This document shows, in pieces, positions 5,951 to 8,908 of a stretch of 8,908 nucleotides of DNA; the first letter of the stretch is position 1; each line of letters starts with the position of its first letter. The translations under genes and the position numbers were made by a program. Source of the stretch: Rhodospirillales bacterium (lineage in GTDB: Bacteria > Pseudomonadota > Alphaproteobacteria > Acetobacterales > Acetobacteraceae); the NCBI GenBank assembly GCA_015654825.1, contig JAATGE010000417.1, positions 1 to 8,908 of the forward strand, read 5' to 3'. Below the pieces are notes generated by a model. The model was given only the letters and a program-made list of their open reading frames with translations, had not been told where the DNA came from and searched no databases.

Positions 5951-6035
5951 CGCAACGCGAGAATCGAACCACCAAATGTGGACGATTCTATGCGGTCTGT
6001 CACAACCGGTTGAGCAACCGGAGCAAGGCGTTGCG
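5951..6035. other. Structured element: closing stem around two hairpins (three-way junction)
   Basis: CGCAACGC (5951-5958) and GCGTTGCG (6028-6035) form a perfect 8-bp closing stem. Inside it are two hairpins. One pairs AGAATCG (5960-5966) with CGATTCT (5983-5989) and then CCAC (5969-5972) with GTGG (5978-5981) across a small internal loop. The other pairs CCGGTT (6006-6011) with AACCGG (6016-6021). On the minus strand, GGTTCGATTCTC looks like a tRNA T-arm, but the rest does not make a cloverleaf and there is no CCA. It lies between the dead gene and the hicBA-like pair. It could be a small RNA, a tRNA remnant at an island boundary, or a DNA recombination site; the core sequences do not fit integron attC sites. 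Confidence 0.4.
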
Positions 6036-6059
6036 CCCACCGCGGGCCAGACTCGCGAA

Positions 6060-6133
6060 GTCATGTCAAGAGATATTTGAGTCTGTAAACCATATATGCC
6101 AATGTTCGCCTGTATACTGGAGGTGGTAGCTAT
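6060..6133 (+). promoter_or_regulatory. AT-rich leader of the hicBA-like pair with small palindromes
   Basis: This short stretch is clearly AT-richer than the surrounding DNA. It holds a perfect 8-bp palindrome CATATATG (6091-6098), a TATACT hexamer (6113-6118) containing the GTATAC palindrome, and a strong ribosome site GGAGGTGG (6119-6126) before the ATG at 6134. HicB-type antitoxins commonly repress their own promoter, so the palindromes are candidate operator parts. I found no well-spaced -35/-10 pair, so the promoter position is not settled. Confidence 0.35.
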
Positions 6134-6475
6134 ATGACTGATCGTGCACAACCTATGGTGTTGCGCGGTTATGTTCATGGCCGAGACCGGCACTGGCAGG
6201 CGATTTGCCTTGACCTCGATATAGCTGCCCAGGGCGAGAGCATGGATGAAGCCCGGCGCACCCTCAACGAGATGGTTGACGACTATCTAGAGGAGATCGA
6301 GGCTCTTCCGGAACCGGAACGCACACGGCTTCTGAATCGGAAGGCGCCACTGCGCGTCCGGGTCGCTCATCACCTAGGCTACGCTTTGGCGGTTTTGTTC
6401 GCCCGCAAAACAGGTGGTGACAGACTCAGCTATACCCTTCACAATGCGCACGGATCACGGCCATGTGCCGCTTAG
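6134..6475 (+). CDS. HicB-like type II antitoxin
   Basis: This encodes 113 residues. Residues 9-55 match the HicB-type partial RNase H-like fold: VLRGYVHGRDRHWQAICLDL, then DIAAQGESMDEARRTLNEMV and DDYLEEI. The pattern is two beta strands with a Trp-containing turn, a CLDLDIAAQG strand, then a helix starting ESMDEA. The remaining 55 residues (LLNRKAPLRVRVAHHLGYAL and on) show no obvious ribbon-helix-helix or HTH domain, so DNA binding is not evident. The start is fixed by GGAGGTGG a few bases upstream. The stop is 6 bases before the next gene, a HicA-like toxin, so the two are surely co-transcribed. Antitoxins of this type bind and neutralise the partner mRNA interferase. The order here is antitoxin first, the reverse of canonical hicAB. 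Confidence 0.78.
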   Translation: MTDRAQPMVLRGYVHGRDRHWQAICLDLDIAAQGESMDEARRTLNEMVDDYLEEIEALPEPERTRLLNRKAPLRVRVAHHLGYALAVLFARKTGGDRLSYTLHNAHGSRPCAA

Positions 6476-6481
6476 GCATCT

Positions 6482-6700
6482 GTGAAGTCTCTGAAATTTC
6501 GAGAGATTATTCAGATTTTGGAAGCGAATGGATTTACGCTCATTCGGCAGCGCAGCCATTTGACCTACGGTCGTGAGGCCGAGGGGCGCAATTATAGAGT
6601 GCAAATTCAGTGCACCCATCACAACGAAACGTGCGACCCCGGCACCCAAAACTCTATAATTCGCCAGTCGGGATTGCCGAGGCATCTGTTCAAGAAATGA
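6482..6700 (+). CDS. HicA-like mRNA interferase toxin (YcfA family)
   Basis: This encodes 72 residues beginning at GTG. The plan is that of HicA, a compact dsRNA-binding-like fold: a helix KFREIIQILEANGF (5-18), a strand LIRQ, a loop with the presumed catalytic His26 in RQRSHLTY (family norm G-S-H), a strand YRVQIQCTHHNE, then the terminal turn and helix PGTQNSIIRQSGL (53-65). HicA toxins cut mRNA and halt growth until neutralised by HicB. Deviations are R for G before SH and an extra HLFKK tail. There is no clear ribosome site at the GTG; with only 6 bases after the antitoxin stop, translational coupling is likely, which would keep toxin below antitoxin. The reading frame is intact. Confidence 0.78.
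   Translation: MKSLKFREIIQILEANGFTLIRQRSHLTYGREAEGRNYRVQIQCTHHNETCDPGTQNSIIRQSGLPRHLFKK
6590..6661. repeat. Perfect 11-bp inverted repeat inside the toxin gene
   Basis: AATTATAGAGT (6590-6600) and ACTCTATAATT (6651-6661) are exact reverse complements 50 bases apart within the HicA-like gene. Directly inside the left arm is a smaller repeat, GTGCA (6599-6603) and TGCAC (6611-6615). In mRNA this would fold the 3' half of the toxin message into a long stem. Confidence 0.6.
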
Positions 6701-6920
6701 CCATTACCACTGCCAGCAGCCCGCCCGCCGGCGGCTAACCGGATGGGCCAGCGCCGCACCTGTCACGGCTAGGTGCTGCACCCCCAAACGTCGAAGCGTC
6801 CTACCGAGCTCTTGGTGATCCCGGTGTTTGAATCGTGCTTGCGAATCTTCTTTGGCACTTCTTCTGCCGCGCCCACCCGACCGCCCAAAACTCCCCAAAA
6901 AAATTCGCAAAACCAGCCCG
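6701..6920. other. Intergenic stretch without a supported gene
   Basis: Two hundred and twenty bases between the toxin stop and the converging small membrane protein gene. Open frames here lack ribosome sites and family resemblance. A CCGCCGGCGG palindrome sits near 6726, and an A7 run near 6898 would be a T7 run on the minus strand, just downstream of the membrane protein gene, without a clear stem before it. A minus-strand frame ending PKKIRKHDSNTGITKSSVGR near 6785-6850 looks somewhat protein-like but I cannot assign it. Confidence 0.4.
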
Positions 6921-7112
6921 CTACTGAAAAGCCACCACCCGCCCAAGCCCATGCACCACGACCGCGCAAGCCCCAGCCAGCGCCACCAGCGCAAATCCCA
7001 ATAAAACCAAACGTTCGGTAGCCGCATCCGGCGCCCAGGCCGCCGCCCCGCCGGCGCGGTGAGCGCAATCGACGCCCGGCAAAAAACGCAGCGCATTGCT
7101 GATCGTCGTCAT
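6921..7112 (-). CDS. Small single-pass membrane protein of unknown function
   Basis: This encodes 63 residues. After a polar N-terminal part (MTTISNALRFLPGVDCAHRA to DAATER) comes one clear transmembrane segment, LVLLGFALVALAGACAVVVH (about residues 35-54), and a short tail GLGRVVAFQ. The ATG at 7112 is supported by GGGAGA about 8 bases upstream, and by a promoter-like pair (TTGTTA, 17 bases, TATGGC) beyond that. A longer in-frame start at 7166 would lie within the promoter and is rejected. With the N-terminal part lacking a positive cluster next to the helix, topology is uncertain. It is transcribed divergently from the WcbI-like gene. I do not recognise the family. Confidence 0.65.
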   Translation of the reverse strand: MTTISNALRFLPGVDCAHRAGGAAAWAPDAATERLVLLGFALVALAGACAVVVHGLGRVVAFQ

Positions 7113-7144
7113 GGCAAAATCTCCCGATCTGCGTGCCAGACCCC

Positions 7145-7173
7145 GCCATACCTGACCATCGTTCACTTAACAA
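7145..7173 (-). promoter_or_regulatory. Candidate sigma-70 promoter for the small membrane protein
   Basis: On the minus strand TTGTTA (complement of 7168-7173) and TATGGC (complement of 7145-7150) are separated by exactly 17 bases. The predicted transcript would begin around 7138, leaving a leader of about 25 bases containing the GGGAGA ribosome site at 7122-7127. Both boxes resemble the -35 and -10 consensus, the -35 better than the -10. Confidence 0.5.
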
Positions 7174-7311
7174 GGTTTACTTTCAAAAATCTCCGTCCCG
7201 CCCCCACCAATGCCGCGCAACCCCGCCAATCGTCTCCAACCCCCACCCAATGGTTGATCTTTTTCCCCTGTGTTGTCAGAAAGTTTGCATCGGGACTTCA
7301 CAGGGCATGGC

Positions 7312-8908
7312 ATGACTCGCCGCATTGTATTCGCGGGTGGCTCGCAAACCCGGGCGCTGGCACGCATCTACCGCGGCGAAATCGCCGGCCAGACCGGGGA
7401 CGAACTGGTCTTCATCGGCACCGGCGCCGTCGGCACCGACGCCGCCCGCGCGACCTTGGCCCGCGCCGACGTGCTGGCCATCGAGGTCGATGAGGACGGC
7501 GACGCGGTTCCCGCCGCCGACCTGCCCCCCGGCGTCGAGCTGGTGCGCATCCCCAACCTCTATGCCGACTTCCTGTGGCCGTTCGCCGGCCGCGCCCACC
7601 CAAAAAACCGCGGCGCCTTCGCGCTCCCCGGCGGCCCGTTCCCCGCCGAGCACGGCGACCGCTTCCTCGACCAGATGGTCGCCGACAGCGTCGCCCCCGA
7701 CGAAGCCATCCAGCGCTACCTGGCGCTCGACATCGTCCGCGACGGCGAGCTCGACGGCCGCCTCGCCGACCGCCTGGAAATCATGCGCCGGCTCGACCGC
7801 ATCGGCGGCTACGACCTGACCGGCTTCGTCGAGGAAAATTTCCGCGCCACGCAACTGTTCTGCACCCGCCAGCGCATCACCATGCCGCTGCTGCGCCGCC
7901 TGCTGGAGCAGTTCTTCCCCAAACTCGGCGTGCGCGACTGGCGCTCCGACCAGGTCCGCCGCGTGCCGTTCCCCCCCGGCGCGCAGCCGGTGCACCCCGG
8001 CGTCATCGCCCATTTCGGCCTCACCTGGGCAACGCCCGGCCAGCGCTGGCCGCTGAACGAGGAAGGCTTCTTCACCTTCGAGGCGTTCTGCCGCCGCTAC
8101 ATGGGTTTTGTCTGGAACGAGACGCTGCATCGCGGCATCCAGACCGCGAAAACCAACCCGGCCGCCGCCCTCGCCGATCTCGAGGCAGGGCTCGCGCAGA
8201 GCCCCGAATCGCCGCTCGGCCGCCTGGCGCTCGCCGTCGCGCGCCGTGCTGTCGGCCTGGCCGACGCCGCCGCCGGCCCCGACGGCATCCTCGACGAGGA
8301 AAGCTACGACCCCGCCGAGGAGCTGTCGGCAGCCCAGCCGCCCCCCCCACCCGCCGAACCCGCGCCCACCGCCGAACCCGCCCCCTCTGTCGAACCCGCA
8401 CCCGAACCGGATCGGGTCGCGGAGGCGCCGAAACCCGAACCCACGCCGGAGCCGGTGCGCGAGCCCGGCCCCGAGCCGCAGCCGGTCTCCGAGCCGGAAC
8501 CGGAGCCGGAAGCACTCCAAAACGTCGCCGCCGAGCCGCCGCCCGCCGCGGAGCCGGAAATCGTGCTGCTGGATGAATCCGCGCTGGTCGCCGCCGCCGA
8601 TGCCGAGCCGGAGCCCGCACCCGCGGTCGAGCCAGCGCCGGAACCCCAGTCGGACGCCGAAACAACGCCCAGGGTCACCCGCTTCGGCGCCCCCGCCCGC
8701 CCCGCCGTCGAGCCGCTGAAACATGCCGAAACCGGCACCGACCAGGGCTTTACCGATTTCAGCCACCTCAAAGCCCCGAAACCCGCCGGCGATCAGTCCC
8801 TGACGTCGCCCGATAGCGACCTGATCGACGTGCTGCCGCGCCTGCTGCCCGCGTTCAACGACCTTTCCAGCGCCGTCGACCGCCCGTTCGACGCCATGCC
8901 CGAACTGA
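7312..8908 (+). CDS. WcbI-like polysaccharide biosynthesis protein with Pro/Glu-rich tail (3' end outside window)
   Basis: The frame runs open for 532 codons to the window edge with no stop, so the gene is partial here. Residues 1 to about 320 resemble the WcbI family of putative capsule/polysaccharide acetyltransferases. They start with a Rossmann-like strand and glycine turn (MTRRIVFAGGSQTRALARIY), then IPNLYADFLWPFAGRAHP (80-97), GDRFLDQMVADS, and a helical region RATQLFCTRQRITMPLLRRL. Residues about 343-450 are low complexity, dominated by repeated EP, PEP and AEPAP units. A conserved-looking end follows (TRFGAPARP, then DLIDVLPRLLPAFNDLSS). There is no signal peptide, so it is cytosolic or membrane-associated through partners. 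The start is the first in-frame ATG after CAGGGC; the ribosome site is weak. The family call is moderate, from remembered motifs only. Confidence 0.68.
   Translation, partial: MTRRIVFAGGSQTRALARIYRGEIAGQTGDELVFIGTGAVGTDAARATLARADVLAIEVDEDGDAVPAADLPPGVELVRIPNLYADFLWPFAGRAHPKNRGAFALPGGPFPAEHGDRFLDQMVADSVAPDEAIQRYLALDIVRDGELDGRLADRLEIMRRLDRIGGYDLTGFVEENFRATQLFCTRQRITMPLLRRLLEQFFPKLGVRDWRSDQVRRVPFPPGAQPVHPGVIAHFGLTWATPGQRWPLNEEGFFTFEAFCRRYMGFVWNETLHRGIQTAKTNPAAALADLEAGLAQSPESPLGRLALAVARRAVGLADAAAGPDGILDEESYDPAEELSAAQPPPPPAEPAPTAEPAPSVEPAPEPDRVAEAPKPEPTPEPVREPGPEPQPVSEPEPEPEALQNVAAEPPPAAEPEIVLLDESALVAAADAEPEPAPAVEPAPEPQSDAETTPRVTRFGAPARPAVEPLKHAETGTDQGFTDFSHLKAPKPAGDQSLTSPDSDLIDVLPRLLPAFNDLSSAVDRPFDAMPEL

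Noticed and set aside
5951..6035. An integron attC site
   Set aside because: The stem ends do not match RYYYAAC and GTTRRRY, and no integrase or cassette array is nearby.
5951..6035. A functional tRNA on the minus strand
   Set aside because: A T-arm-like string and an acceptor-like stem exist, but D, anticodon and T stems do not pair together in a cloverleaf and there is no encoded CCA, unlike the tRNA-Pro here.
6773..7021. An 82-codon plus-strand frame
   Set aside because: Its second half is the antisense of the small membrane protein gene, it begins at GTG without a ribosome site, and it is Pro-rich low complexity.
8341..8660. DNA tandem repeat or CRISPR-like array in the GC-rich repeats
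   Set aside because: The periodicity is at protein level (EP, PEP, AEPAP) within one open frame, with irregular unit length and no constant spacers.
7276..8766. A 496-codon Gly-rich minus-strand frame
   Set aside because: It mirrors the WcbI-like gene; Gly/Arg-rich repeats arise from the complement of Pro/Glu codons, and there is no ribosome site.

Overview
The window is GC-rich, with strong third-position G/C in its main genes, and reads as an alphaproteobacterial chromosome. The dnaN sequence style, a cytochrome c', and GC-rich extragenic palindromes suggest Rhodospirillales or Acetobacteraceae. That placement is inference from style, not from a search.

Layout. (1) 1-1849, housekeeping and accessory chromosome: a small secreted protein (minus), an intergenic stretch of palindromes, a tRNA-Pro(CGG) (minus), a LOG-family nucleotide phosphoribohydrolase (minus), and a divergent periplasmic cytochrome c' (plus). 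(2) 2034-3949: dnaN, the beta sliding clamp, then a pyridoxamine-phosphate-oxidase-like flavoprotein gene. (3) 3966-5350: a complete IS4-family (IS231-like) insertion sequence with 14/15-matching terminal inverted repeats and an 11-bp target duplication of the form GGG-N5-CCC. It lies inside an extragenic palindrome just after the oxidase gene, and its transposase is frameshifted at a C8 tract. (4) 5362-6700, accessory patch: a decayed small gene with three frameshifts, an element that can fold as a three-way junction, and a HicB/HicA-type toxin-antitoxin pair in antitoxin-first order. Local base composition here is visibly less GC-rich. (5) 6701-8908: an apparently empty stretch, a small single-pass membrane protein gene (minus) with its own promoter, and a divergent WcbI-like gene with a long Pro/Glu-rich tail that runs off the window end.

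The most informative structure is the link between the repeats and the IS. Four copies of one palindromic motif (GGGC-N3-GCCC followed by GGACCC) can be seen, one of them split by the IS. The motif core is itself a GGG-N5-CCC target, so the repeats look like natural landing pads for this element. No CRISPR array, phage module or multi-gene defence operon is visible. The only defence-type locus supported is the hicBA-like pair.
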